From contig QHPA01000102.1 of the NCBI GenBank assembly GCA_003218935.1, forward strand, positions 1 to 8,406: a stretch of 8,406 nt of DNA, in the 5' to 3' direction. The notes under the pieces were generated by a model that saw only the letters and a program-made list of their open reading frames with translations, had not been told where the DNA came from and searched no databases. Positions 1 through 6,694 of this stretch are shown one piece after another (the first letter of the stretch is position 1; each line of letters opens with the position of its first letter). Source of the DNA: Verrucomicrobiota bacterium (GTDB lineage Bacteria; Verrucomicrobiota; Verrucomicrobiia; Limisphaerales; AV2). Position numbers and translations under genes: made by a program.

Positions 1-13
1 TCCTCCTCGTCGT

Positions 14-64
14 TCTCGTGCTCGACTCGTCCTCTTGGTTCCGGGGACGAGCACGAGCACGAGA
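14..64. repeat. Long imperfect hairpin of CTCGT/ACGAG repeats
   Basis: Bases 14-24 (TCTCGTGCTCG) are the exact reverse complement of 54-64, and 26-32 (CTCGTCC) of 45-51. The two stems nest with only a 1x2 internal bulge and a 12-nt loop (33-44), giving 18 paired bases. The arms are built from the same short unit (CTCGT or ACGAG), which continues to the left edge. There is no T-tract, so it is not a classical intrinsic terminator. It looks like an intergenic palindromic repeat or an mRNA 3' stabiliser of an unseen upstream gene. That role is inference; the pairing is seen directly. Confidence 0.6.
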
Positions 65-97
65 CTCCGTCGAGCTAACGAGACCGCTTCAAATCCC

Positions 98-126
98 TTG
101 TTTGGCGCAGGCTGGCGCGCTATTTT
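98..126 (+). promoter_or_regulatory. Weak sigma70-like promoter candidate for the PSD1/DUF1501 operon
   Basis: TTGTTT (98-103) and TATTTT (121-126) are separated by exactly 17 bases, which would start transcription near 133 and leave a leader of about 80 nt before the ATG at 215. The -35 matches only TTG of the consensus and the -10 matches four of six positions. In GC-rich DNA the AT-richness here is mildly supportive. A small palindrome (CGGTTCAACCG, 131-141) lies at the predicted start. Without expression data this is only a candidate. Confidence 0.25.
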
Positions 127-214
127 CGACCGGTTCAACCGTGAATGCGCGCTGTTTTGCCGCCGTCGAACCGATTCGTTCAGGAATCGTGCGAAGCGGC
201 CAAACGAACATGCC

Positions 215-3200
215 ATGCGGAAATGTGTAACAATGCTTTGTGCTTCTTGCAGGCGAATTAAACCTTCCGTTCTCTCGCCGGCGCAGCTTCTCCTCGTCGG
301 CCTGCTTGCCTGCCTTGGTGCAAAAGCCGCCGGGGCGGACGTTGCCATGCTGCCGCCGCCGGCGAACCGCAAAATTGACTTTGTAAAAGACATTCAACCG
401 ATTCTCGCCCGGAGCTGCTACGAGTGCCACGGACCGAAAAAGGCCGAGGCCGAATTGCGCTGGGACGCCAAGGACATCGCGATCAAAGGCAGCGAGCACG
501 GCCCGGTCATCGAGCCAGGCAAGAGCGGGGAGAGTTTGATGATCCAGCTCGTCGCCGGCCTCAAAGGCGAGGACAAAGTGATGCCGCAGAAAGGCGACCG
601 CCTGACCGCCGAACAGATCGGTCTGCTGCGCGCGTGGATTGACCAGGGAGCAGATTGGCCGGACAGCGCGTCGGTGAAAGTGGAGGACAAACGGAACCAT
701 TGGGCCTTCAAACCGCCCGCGCGCCCGGCCGTGCCGAAAGTGAAAAACAGGAAATGGGTGCGCAACTCGATTGACAATTTCGTCCTGACGCGGCTGGAAC
801 ACGGAAGTCTGAAACCATCACCGGAAGCCGATCGCGTCACACTCATCCGCCGGCTGAGCCTCGACCTGGTCGGCCTGCCTCCCACTCCGCGGGAAGTGGA
901 CGAATTTGTCCGCGACAAATCACCGGAAGCCTACGACGAACTCGTCGAACGCCTGCTTGCGTCGCCGCATTACGGGGAGCGCTGGGGCCGGCACTGGCTC
1001 GACGCGGCGCGTTATGCCGACAGCAACGGTTACGAAAAGGACGCCGCACGCTCGATCTGGCCCTATCGTGACTACGTCATCCAGGCCTTCAATCGCGACC
1101 TGGCGTTCGATCAGTTCACCCTCGAACAACTCGCCGGCGATTTGCTGCCGCACCCGACGCTCGACCAGCGCGTTGCCACCGGTTTCCTGCGCAACTCGAT
1201 GCTCAACCAGGAAGGCGGCATCGAGCCCGAACAATTTCGCACCGAAGCGATGATTGACCGCATGGACGCCATTGGCAAAGCGTGGCTCGGCCTCACGATC
1301 AACTGCTGTCAGTGCCACGACCACAAATACGATCCCATTTTGCAGCGCGAGTATTACCAGCTCTTCGCCTTCCTGAACAACGACGACGAGCCGTTCATCG
1401 AAGTCCCAACGCCGGAACAGCAGAAGCAGCGCGAAGAAATTGTCTCGAAGGTTCGCGAACTGGAAGACAAGGCGATGCATGAAGCGACCCATTTGACCGA
1501 ACGCATGTCCGCCTGGGAAATAGAAATCGCTGATGCCGCCGGCCAATGGACCGTGCTGGAACCCAAGGAATGGCTGAACTTCGCGACGAAATACGAGAAG
1601 CAAAGCGACAATTCACTGCTGGCGGGCGGCGATGTAAAGCCCGGCGCGGTCACCCACGTCTGGGTGGATCTGCTCAAGGAATTCACTTGTGAAGCCTCTG
1701 CGCTGCACAACCCGACCGTGACGAACCAGGTCAGGTTCCGTCGCGCGCTCGCGGATATGGAAGCGCCCGGCTTCAGCATCACCAACGCGATTGATGGCGA
1801 CACGGAAAAAGGCGGCTGGACCGCGGCAACGGTTCCGGTTCGTCGGAACACGGAGCATCGCGCGGTCTTCGAATGCGCCGAGCCGATTGTCGGTTTTCCC
1901 GGCGGGACCCGACTGAAGTTTACGATTTATCAAAAGCACACCAGCGGCGACGGCCACAGCGGCGAACTGGACAAGGAGAGCAGGCTCGATTGCCACACGC
2001 TGGGCCGGTTCCGCCTCAGCGCCACCTCCAAAGGCGCAGAGCGCTGGGAAGCTCACGCCGCTGGCCTGCCCGTCGCAGCGGCCCGCCGCGACGAAAAGGA
2101 TGTGTCGGTGAGCCACACCGGCATCGAGTCCGCTCCAGCCGGCTCGAACACGGACCCTTCGATCAGCGAGCCACCGACCGCTGCACGCGGGCCGGGTGCG
2201 CTCCCCGAATTCAAAGGATTCGGACTGAAAGTGGACCCGCTCACCGCAGCGCAGCGGACGATTCTTGCGATTCCTGCCCAGGAGCGCTCGACCGAGCAAA
2301 TGCGCGACCTGTTCAACGCCTTCCGCTACCAGGACGCGGCCTTCGCCCAGCTGAACAGGCAAATTGACGATGTACTGACCAACTGGCCTTACACCGCGAC
2401 GTCGCTCGCGCTGCAACATCGCCCCGTGCCGCGCGCGACCCACATTTTCAAGCGGGGCGATTGGCAACGGCCTGGCGAAGCGGTCCGGCCGGACGTGCCC
2501 GCGCTGCTGCACCCGTTCCCGAAGGACGCACCGCGCAACCGCCTCGGTCTCGCCAGATGGCTGGTGGACCGGCGCAGTCCGACGACCGCGCGCGTCATCG
2601 TGAACCGCATCTGGCAGGCCTATTTCGGCCAGGGCCTGGTGACCACGCCGGAGGATTTCGGCACGCGCTGCGAGACACCGTCTCATTCGGAGTTGCTCGA
2701 CTGGCTGGCCTGCGAATTCATGGACTCGGGGTGGAGTGTTAAATCGTTGCATCGTTTGATCGTTAAATCGGCCACCTATCGGCAGGCATCGAGAGTTCCG
2801 GCGGGACTTCTGGCCAAAGACCCTTTCAACCGGCTGCTCGCTCGCGGCCCGCGATTTCGCGTCGAAGCCGAAATCGTTGAGGACATTGCGCTCTCCGCGG
2901 GCGGGCTGCTGAACCTCAAAATCGGCGGACCGAGTGTGCTTCCGCCGATTCCCCCGAACGTCGGGGACACGGTCTATGGCGGATTGTCGTGGCCGGAGAG
3001 CGCGGGTGAGGACCGTTATCGCCGTGGTATGTACACGTTCTGGAAACGCTCCTTGCCGTTTCCGTCGCTGATCGCCTTCGACGCCCCGACGGCCGAAAAC
3101 GCCTGCACCCGCCGCGTCCGCTCGGACACGCCGCTGCAGGCGCTGACGACTCTCAACGAGAAGACGTTCGTCGAGGCGGCGCAGGCGATGGGTTTGCGCG

Positions 3201-3475
3201 TGCTCCAGGAAGGCGGCAAGGACGACCGCAGCCGCGCCGTTTACGCGTTCCGGCTCTGCACCGGCCGCGTGCCAACGGAGCCGGAGCTTAAATCGGTTCT
3301 CAGTTTCCAGGACGAGCAATACAACTATTTTGAAAACCGTTCCTCGTCAGCGCTGGCCGTTGCCGTGGCCGACCTCAGGAAAGTGCCGCCCGACGTGAAC
3401 CTGCACAAGGTCGCCGCCTGGGCGATGGTGTCGCGCGCGATTTTAAACCTCGATGAAACGATTACGAAGGAATGA
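215..3475 (+). CDS. PSD1-type protein: cytochrome C-like PSCyt1, DUF1549 (PSCyt2) and DUF1553
   Basis: A large exported protein of 1086 aa from the ATG at 215. Residues about 18-41 form a hydrophobic signal segment ending in AKAAGA; GLLAC (29-33) could alternatively be a lipobox. A PSCyt1-type domain follows, with a CYECH haem-binding motif at 68-72. The DUF1549 domain (about 183-392) carries a second CxxCH (CCQCH, 364-368) and the family-typical [13 protein letters not shown] stretch. A beta-rich region (about 490-605) has the AIDGD pattern usual in these proteins. DUF1553 (about 775-1080) contains [10 protein letters not shown] and [12 protein letters not shown]. Such proteins are abundant in Planctomycetota and Verrucomicrobiota, almost always beside a DUF1501 gene as here. 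A role in periplasmic polysaccharide breakdown or electron transfer has been proposed but the reaction is unknown. The frame is open from a TTG at 35, but that would place about 60 odd residues before the signal peptide, so 215 (or ATG 233) is preferred. Residues about 612-670 look like an extra low-complexity insert. Confidence 0.9.
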   Translation: MRKCVTMLCASCRRIKPSVLSPAQLLLVGLLACLGAKAAGADVAMLPPPANRKIDFVKDIQPILARSCYECHGPKKAEAELRWDAKDIAIKGSEHGPVIEPGKSGESLMIQLVAGLKGEDKVMPQKGDRLTAEQIGLLRAWIDQGADWPDSASVKVEDKRNHWAFKPPARPAVPKVKNRKWVRNSIDNFVLTRLEHGSLKPSPEADRVTLIRRLSLDLVGLPPTPREVDEFVRDKSPEAYDELVERLLASPHYGERWGRHWLDAARYADSNGYEKDAARSIWPYRDYVIQAFNRDLAFDQFTLEQLAGDLLPHPTLDQRVATGFLRNSMLNQEGGIEPEQFRTEAMIDRMDAIGKAWLGLTINCCQCHDHKYDPILQREYYQLFAFLNNDDEPFIEVPTPEQQKQREEIVSKVRELEDKAMHEATHLTERMSAWEIEIADAAGQWTVLEPKEWLNFATKYEKQSDNSLLAGGDVKPGAVTHVWVDLLKEFTCEASALHNPTVTNQVRFRRALADMEAPGFSITNAIDGDTEKGGWTAATVPVRRNTEHRAVFECAEPIVGFPGGTRLKFTIYQKHTSGDGHSGELDKESRLDCHTLGRFRLSATSKGAERWEAHAAGLPVAAARRDEKDVSVSHTGIESAPAGSNTDPSISEPPTAARGPGALPEFKGFGLKVDPLTAAQRTILAIPAQERSTEQMRDLFNAFRYQDAAFAQLNRQIDDVLTNWPYTATSLALQHRPVPRATHIFKRGDWQRPGEAVRPDVPALLHPFPKDAPRNRLGLARWLVDRRSPTTARVIVNRIWQAYFGQGLVTTPEDFGTRCETPSHSELLDWLACEFMDSGWSVKSLHRLIVKSATYRQASRVPAGLLAKDPFNRLLARGPRFRVEAEIVEDIALSAGGLLNLKIGGPSVLPPIPPNVGDTVYGGLSWPESAGEDRYRRGMYTFWKRSLPFPSLIAFDAPTAENACTRRVRSDTPLQALTTLNEKTFVEAAQAMGLRVLQEGGKDDRSRAVYAFRLCTGRVPTEPELKSVLSFQDEQYNYFENRSSSALAVAVADLRKVPPDVNLHKVAAWAMVSRAILNLDETITKE

Positions 3476-3549
3476 ATCGAAAATATCCAAAGACTCAAAC
3501 ACCAAAGGACCCAAAGGAATCTGGTTTTTACCCGTTGAGATCGCCATGA
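3472..3549 (+). CDS. Possible 25-aa bridging peptide between the PSD1 and DUF1501 genes
   Basis: An ORF of 25 codons starts at ATG 3472, overlapping the PSD1 stop as ATGA (3472-3475), and ends with TGA 3547-3549, overlapping the DUF1501 ATG as ATGA (3546-3549). It fills the 70-base gap exactly, so a terminating ribosome could be passed from gene to gene. The peptide is polar and basic with repeated Pro-Lys ([11 protein letters not shown]), coming from three CCAAAG copies (3487, 3502, 3511). AAGGA (3467-3471) sits directly against the ATG, too close for a normal ribosome binding site. It may be a coupling device, not a functional peptide, or simply chance. Confidence 0.25.
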   Translation: MNRKYPKTQTPKDPKESGFYPLRSP

Positions 3550-5012
3550 ACGCTAAACTGAGTTTTATCGACGAACTGCGCGCCGAACGCGCGAATTACA
3601 TCACCCGCCGCTGGTTCTTCCGCCAGTGCGGCGTCGGACTCGGGTCGATCGCGCTCGCATCGTTGCTCGACCCTGGGAAGGTGTTCGGCGGTGAAAAGAT
3701 GGCCGTTGCTTCAAACCCCCTCGCGCCCAGGCAGCCGCATTTCAAGCCGAAGGCGAAGCGGGTCATCTACCTGTTCATGGGCGGCGCGCCGAGCCAACTC
3801 GATCTGTTCGATTACAAGCCGACCCTCGCCAAATACAACGGCCGGCCGGTGCCGAAAGAAGTTGTGATGGGCCAGAAATACGCCTTCATCAAGCCGGACG
3901 CGGCGCTGTTCGCGAGCGAGTTCAAGTTCGCCAGGCACGGCCAGTGCGGCGCGGAACTTTCCGAGGCGTTGCCGCACCTCGCCGAAGTCGTGGATGACAT
4001 CGCCATCGTGAAGTCGATGACCACTGACGCCTTCAATCACGCGCCCGGCCAGGTGCTGATGCAGACCGGCGCGACGCAGTTCGGGCGGCCGAGCATGGGT
4101 TCGTGGGTGCTGTACGGCCTCGGCAGTGAATCGCAGAATCTGCCGGGCTTCGTCGTGCTGAATTCCGCGGGCGGACTTAGCGGCGGCGCTGCGCTTTACG
4201 GCGGAGGCTTTCTGCCGACGGTTTATCAGGGTGTGCCGTTCCGAAAATCGGGAGACCCGGTCCTGTTCCTCTCCAACCCCGCCGGTGTCACGAACCAGAT
4301 GCAGCGTCGGACGCTCGACCTTGTTAAGGACCTCAATGAACGGCATCTCCGCGTCATGGGTGACCCGGAAATCGCCACACGGATCAATTCGTTCGAGATG
4401 GCGTTCCGGATGCAAAGCAGCGCGCCGGAGTTGATGGACGTTTCCAAGGAATCTTCCGAGACGCTGAAGCGGTATGGCGCCGAGCCGGGCAAACCCTCGT
4501 TTGCGATGAATTGTCTGCTGGCCCGCCGTCTGATCGAACGCGGCGTGCGTTTCGTGCAATTGTTTCACGAGGGTTGGGATCACCACAGCGAAGTCGTCAA
4601 GGGTATAAAAGACCAGACGGGCAAGACCGACCAGGCGAGCGCCGCGCTGATCAAAGACCTCGCGCAACGCGGATTGCTGGAAGAGACGCTGGTGATCTGG
4701 GGCGGCGAATTCGGTCGCACTCCGATGGTTGAGGCAAACGCGGACTTCGGCAGGAAATGGGGCCGTGACCATCATCCGCAGGCGTTCACCATTTGGCTGG
4801 CCGGTGGCGGAATCAAGCCTGGCATCACAATCGGCGAAACCGATGAGTTGGGTTTCCATGTCGTGAAGGACAAAGTCCACGTCCACGACCTGCACGCCAC
4901 GATCCTGCACTTGCTCGGCTTCGATCACACGAAGCTGACGTTCCGCTTCCAAGGAAGAGATTTCCGCCTGACCGACGTGGCCGGTGAAGTGGTGGAAAAG
5001 CTTCTCGCCTGA
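3546..5012 (+). CDS. DUF1501 family protein, Tat-exported
   Basis: A 488-aa protein of the DUF1501 family, which has an alkaline-phosphatase/sulfatase-like fold and is predicted to act outside the cytoplasm. The N-terminus carries a twin-arginine signal, TRRWFFRQ (20-27), followed by a hydrophobic stretch ([12 protein letters not shown]). Family motifs are clear: [32 protein letters not shown], an EGWDHH group (342-347), WGGEFGRT (385-392) and GRDHH (406-410). The acidic and His residues in these are plausible metal ligands by analogy with the alkaline phosphatase superfamily. The frame is open from an ATG at 3453 inside the PSD1 gene, but that adds 31 residues ahead of the Tat signal and would spoil its usual position, so 3546 is chosen. 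It lies 70 bases after the PSD1 gene, almost certainly in one operon, and the two products probably work together in the periplasm. The substrate is unknown. Confidence 0.9.
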   Translation: MNAKLSFIDELRAERANYITRRWFFRQCGVGLGSIALASLLDPGKVFGGEKMAVASNPLAPRQPHFKPKAKRVIYLFMGGAPSQLDLFDYKPTLAKYNGRPVPKEVVMGQKYAFIKPDAALFASEFKFARHGQCGAELSEALPHLAEVVDDIAIVKSMTTDAFNHAPGQVLMQTGATQFGRPSMGSWVLYGLGSESQNLPGFVVLNSAGGLSGGAALYGGGFLPTVYQGVPFRKSGDPVLFLSNPAGVTNQMQRRTLDLVKDLNERHLRVMGDPEIATRINSFEMAFRMQSSAPELMDVSKESSETLKRYGAEPGKPSFAMNCLLARRLIERGVRFVQLFHEGWDHHSEVVKGIKDQTGKTDQASAALIKDLAQRGLLEETLVIWGGEFGRTPMVEANADFGRKWGRDHHPQAFTIWLAGGGIKPGITIGETDELGFHVVKDKVHVHDLHATILHLLGFDHTKLTFRFQGRDFRLTDVAGEVVEKLLA

Positions 5013-5027
5013 CGCCGACCTGAATCA

Positions 5028-5813
5028 TCAGAATCGCCGTCCGACGATCATCTTGAGGATCAGATGGTCCGTGCTGTGCGTCACGCCGACGCCGAGGCCG
5101 AAGTTCAATTCCCAGTCAGGAGAGAAGTTCAGATCGATCGCCGGCATGATGAGGTGTTCCTGATCGCCTCCCGAGTCGAAGCGCGTCACCGGCCCCAGCG
5201 AACCGTAGTATTCCACGCCCACGCCGACGACCTTCGTCAGGTCGTAGCTGACCTTGGCGTTCGGCGCGAACTCGAAACCGGCCGCCGAATTCAATCCTTT
5301 GAGCGATTTTTCCAACGTGGGATTAAAAGACGCGTACCAACGGCCCCATTGCTTGTCGATAATCGGGCGAATTTCCACAGACCAGGTGTCCTCCGAGAAC
5401 TTGCGCTGCTGGTAGCCAATCTCTGCGGAAAGACTGATGCCAACCGGCCAGTGCCACTCGTCCGGGACGCGGATGCGCGGCCGGATGTGATCGCCCACCC
5501 ACTGCCAGCCGTCGCCTGATCGCGCGCTGCTAAAGAGGTAAAATCCGGTCTCGAACCACGGCGTGAACCCGTGTGTGATCTCCAGTGTCTCGTGAAACGC
5601 GTGGTCGGTCGGCAGCACGCCGTTCTCCACTTGTTTCCGGCCGTCCACGGTAAAGTTGCTGTGCAACTCGACCATTGTTTTGCCCACCGGAACAGTCTCC
5701 GAGCCGTAAACCTGAATTTCATAATTGTCCTGAGCAAAGAGCCGAAAGGTGATCACGAGCATGGCCGTGGCCAATACAATTGAACGAAGAAAGGAAAAGA
5801 CGGCGCGGCGCAA
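5028..5813 (-). CDS. Small outer-membrane beta-barrel protein, function unknown
   Basis: A 261-aa protein with an N-terminal signal peptide (basic MRRAVFSFLR, hydrophobic SIVLATAMLVITF, cleavage likely around LFAQ-DN), then alternating polar/aromatic strands to the end and a terminal VGRRF. A C-terminal Phe is the usual recognition signal for assembly of outer-membrane barrels. Segments such as WFETGFYLFSS, AGFEFAPNAKVSYDL and ELNFGLGVGVTHS look like membrane-spanning beta hairpins, and the layout resembles small transporter-like barrels, although I cannot name a family. The start is TTG at 5813, because the next ATG (5762) would remove the basic part and most of the signal peptide; AGGA lies only two bases before the TTG, so the start stays uncertain. 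The gene converges on the DUF1501 gene with only 15 bases between the stop codons, and the insertion sequence lies about 130 bases upstream of its start. Confidence 0.75.
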   Translation of the reverse strand: MRRAVFSFLRSIVLATAMLVITFRLFAQDNYEIQVYGSETVPVGKTMVELHSNFTVDGRKQVENGVLPTDHAFHETLEITHGFTPWFETGFYLFSSARSGDGWQWVGDHIRPRIRVPDEWHWPVGISLSAEIGYQQRKFSEDTWSVEIRPIIDKQWGRWYASFNPTLEKSLKGLNSAAGFEFAPNAKVSYDLTKVVGVGVEYYGSLGPVTRFDSGGDQEHLIMPAIDLNFSPDWELNFGLGVGVTHSTDHLILKMIVGRRF

Positions 5814-5938
5814 GTTCCTACGTTGAATGGTCCATTTGATAGATGTGGCAAATGGAAGCGAGACGCGAATCGCGCGTCAATCTGCAAACGCACGGTTCCG
5901 TAATACTATCCCTAGAGTTTTCGCAACTTGCGCAAGCT
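5814..5938. other. Upstream region of the outer-membrane protein gene
   Basis: Between the barrel gene and the insertion sequence lie a small hairpin (GACGCG 5862-5867 with CGCGTC 5873-5878), a perfect 10-bp palindrome CTTGCGCAAG (5927-5936), and on the minus strand a poor promoter candidate: TTGCGA (5926-5921) and TATTAC (5905-5900) with a 15-base spacer. The insertion is beyond these, so transcription of the barrel gene may have survived it. None of these sites is firmly supported. Confidence 0.3.
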
Positions 5939-5946
5939 TTCCGCGG
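5939..5946. repeat. Left target-site duplication TTCCGCGG
   Basis: The 8 bases TTCCGCGG directly before the left inverted repeat recur exactly at 7858-7865 directly after the right inverted repeat. An 8-bp duplication fits IS1-superfamily transposition (commonly 8-9 bp) and shows that the element moved as a unit. It contains the palindrome CCGCGG. Confidence 0.93.
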
Positions 5947-5962
5947 GGTAGTGCCTTAATTT
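5947..5962 (+). repeat. Left terminal inverted repeat
   Basis: GGTAGTGCCTTAATTT matches the reverse complement of 7842-7857 at all 16 positions; identity breaks down after this point. It would be the transposase binding and cleavage end. Confidence 0.93.
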
Positions 5963-6110
5963 AAAAAGCCGAAGGCAACTAATGTGTTGCATAAGTCACA
6001 AAACCGAATACGTTTTGTTGACGGATTCATACGCGTTGAATCCCAACGAAACGAAACGAGACCATCAATGAATGCGCGGTTACAAGAGGTTTGCCATCAA
6101 TGCTTTGATT
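5963..6110. other. Left subterminal region of the insertion sequence
   Basis: I see no protein gene here. It holds a small hairpin (GCAAC 5975-5979 with GTTGC 5986-5990), another (CGTTG 6034-6038 with CAACG 6044-6048), a 9-bp direct repeat CCATCAATG (6062-6070 and 6094-6102), and the 9-mer TTTTGTTGA (6013-6021), which recurs at 6655-6663 before the transposase. An ATG at 6072 opens the frame of the next gene, but its extra residues are the antisense translation of a tRNA-like sequence. A promoter for the passenger pair presumably lies here but none is convincing. Confidence 0.4.
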
Positions 6111-6138
6111 TGGTGCGTCCGGCTGGACTTGAACCAGC
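6111..6138 (-). other. tRNA-like 3' end (T-arm, acceptor strand, CCA)
   Basis: Read on the minus strand, the sequence is GCTGG-TTCAAGT-CCAGC, a perfect 5-bp T-stem with a 7-nt loop fitting the TTCRANY consensus, then CGGACGC (7 nt, acceptor 3' strand), A (discriminator) and CCA. The match may extend upstream to about 6150 as variable loop and anticodon-stem remnant. A 5' acceptor partner (GCGTCCG) is not found in the right place; instead the first codons of the 66-aa protein occupy that DNA. It is thus a truncated tRNA or a tRNA mimic, antisense to the genes of the element. In sense RNA the same bases form a hairpin ending 12 nt before the ATG at 6150. Confidence 0.75.
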
Positions 6139-6149
6139 ATGCCTGCTCC

Positions 6150-6350
6150 ATGATTGAAGACATTAAAAGGTTGGTTAAATCTAATCCGTTCAAAAGTTTC
6201 AGCATTCACCTTGCGAGCGGGGAGGTGGTAGTGACGAGCGCGGACACGATTTCGATTTCCCCCAAAGGAGACCGAATCAACGTGTTCACTTCCGACGGGA
6301 ACTTCCACCTTATCAACGCGGTTCAGATCACCGAACTGGAGGTCGCATGA
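6150..6350 (+). CDS. Small beta-rich passenger protein of the insertion sequence, function unknown
   Basis: A 66-aa acidic protein from the ATG at 6150. It begins with a short helix (IEDIKRLVKS) followed by NPFKSFSIHLASGE and several alternating strands ending INAVQITELEV. The pattern of helix, PF-F-IHLA-G and a final hydrophobic strand resembles a small hypothetical family I recall from many bacteria; no function is known to me. The upstream ATG at 6072 would add 26 residues that are only the antisense reading of the tRNA-like sequence, so 6150 is preferred. No Shine-Dalgarno site is visible. Its stop overlaps the start of the next gene as ATGA (6347-6350), implying coupled translation and a joint role. 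Base composition is lower in GC than the chromosomal genes. Confidence 0.65.
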   Translation: MIEDIKRLVKSNPFKSFSIHLASGEVVVTSADTISISPKGDRINVFTSDGNFHLINAVQITELEVA

Positions 6351-6523
6351 AGAAGCCAAAAATGGGCAGACCGCCAATCTCAGGCAACGGCGAGAGCATA
6401 GTCGCAACTGTGCGACTGACGCCGCAACAGGACAGGGCCATTCGCAAGGCTGCGAAAAAGCACAAGCAGCAAAGGAGCGAATGGATGCGGAACGTCTTAT
6501 TTGAGGCGGCACAAGCGGCATAA
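6347..6523 (+). CDS. Ribbon-helix-helix-like DNA-binding protein, 58 aa
   Basis: A short, very basic protein starting at the ATG that overlaps the previous stop by four bases. After a basic tail (MKKPKMGRPPI) comes a predicted beta strand SIVATVRLTPQQ, a helix DRAIRKAAKKHKQ, a turn QRSE and a second helix WMRNVLFEAAQAA. This strand-helix-helix order, with the TP cap after the strand and a Ser-Glu at the start of helix 2, is the usual form of MetJ/Arc (CopG-type) regulators and antitoxins. Such proteins bind short palindromes as dimers; a candidate site lies at 6658-6671 before the transposase. It may regulate the element, or act with the 66-aa protein as a pair. A toxin-antitoxin module is conceivable, but the partner does not resemble a toxin I know. 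Confidence 0.65.
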   Translation: MKKPKMGRPPISGNGESIVATVRLTPQQDRAIRKAAKKHKQQRSEWMRNVLFEAAQAA

Positions 6524-6530
6524 TTTTGGT

Positions 6531-6598
6531 TGGACGCGGAGGGAATCGAACCCTCGGCAGCAGGGTCTAAAGTCCGCCACCGTCACCAGACCGCGCCC
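6531..6598 (-). other. tRNA-like sequence with intact acceptor and T-arm, degenerate middle
   Basis: On the minus strand, GGGCGCG (6598-6592) can pair over all seven positions, one being G-U, with CGCGTCC (6538-6532), followed by discriminator A (6531). Inside lies a perfect T-arm GAGGG-TTCGATT-CCCTC (6555-6539). The remaining 36 nt (6591-6556) are about five short of a canonical D-arm, anticodon arm and variable loop, and I cannot fold a proper anticodon stem; GTCT and AGAC can pair across it, and CTTTAGA could pass as a loop. The three bases after the discriminator are ACC, not CCA. I read this as a degenerate tRNA or tRNA mimic antisense to the transposase gene. The antisense peptide (EGIEPS) is typical of false ORFs over tRNA genes. 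Confidence 0.6.
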
Positions 6599-6654
6599 GA
6601 TTCAAGCAAAAGCCAGAGGGTAAATCCTTTGGTTTTTTGCTTTTTAGTGAAGAT

Positions 6655-6685
6655 TTTTGTTGAAGTCAACAGACTTTTGTATTAC
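6655..6685 (+). promoter_or_regulatory. Putative transposase promoter with overlapping palindrome
   Basis: TTGTTG (6657-6662) and TATTAC (6680-6685) are 17 bases apart, a fair sigma70-like pair. It would start transcription within a few bases of the ATG at 6695, giving a nearly leaderless mRNA. Overlapping the -35 is a perfect 6-2-6 inverted repeat TGTTGA-AG-TCAACA (6658-6671), and AAGTC/GACTT (6663-6667, 6672-6676) can form an alternative hairpin. A repressor on the palindrome would block this promoter; the upstream ribbon-helix-helix protein is the obvious candidate. This is inference. Confidence 0.35.
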
Positions 6686-6694
6686 GTTAGTCTC

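Noticed and set aside
35..214. N-terminal extension of the PSD1 gene from TTG 35
   Set aside because: The extra residues have no domain character, include the repeat hairpin and would bury the signal peptide.
1613..3319. 568-codon minus-strand ORF inside the PSD1 gene
   Set aside because: Its Arg/Ala-rich composition is typical of the antisense of a GC-rich gene, and the plus strand has unmistakable family motifs.
3711..4952. 413-codon minus-strand ORF inside the DUF1501 gene
   Set aside because: Shadow of a clearly recognised gene; the translation shows no domain.
5013..5027. Bidirectional terminator between the convergent DUF1501 and barrel genes
   Set aside because: Only a four-pair hairpin (CTGA/TCAG) is visible, with no T-tract on either strand.
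6072..6149. 26-residue extension of the 66-aa protein
   Set aside because: It is the antisense reading of the tRNA-like 3' end (RLDLNQHA), a known kind of spurious peptide.
6111..6190. Complete functional tRNA gene on the minus strand
   Set aside because: No 5' acceptor strand or D-arm is found; only the 3' part is tRNA-like.
6027..6521. 164-codon minus-strand ORF in the insertion sequence
   Set aside because: It lies opposite the passenger pair and a tRNA-like sequence and shows low-complexity residues; the plus-strand ORFs have coherent structure.
6530..6694. 55-residue extension of the transposase from TTG 6530
   Set aside because: It reads through a tRNA-like sequence, and the transposase family begins at the MANKLPIEKK-type start.
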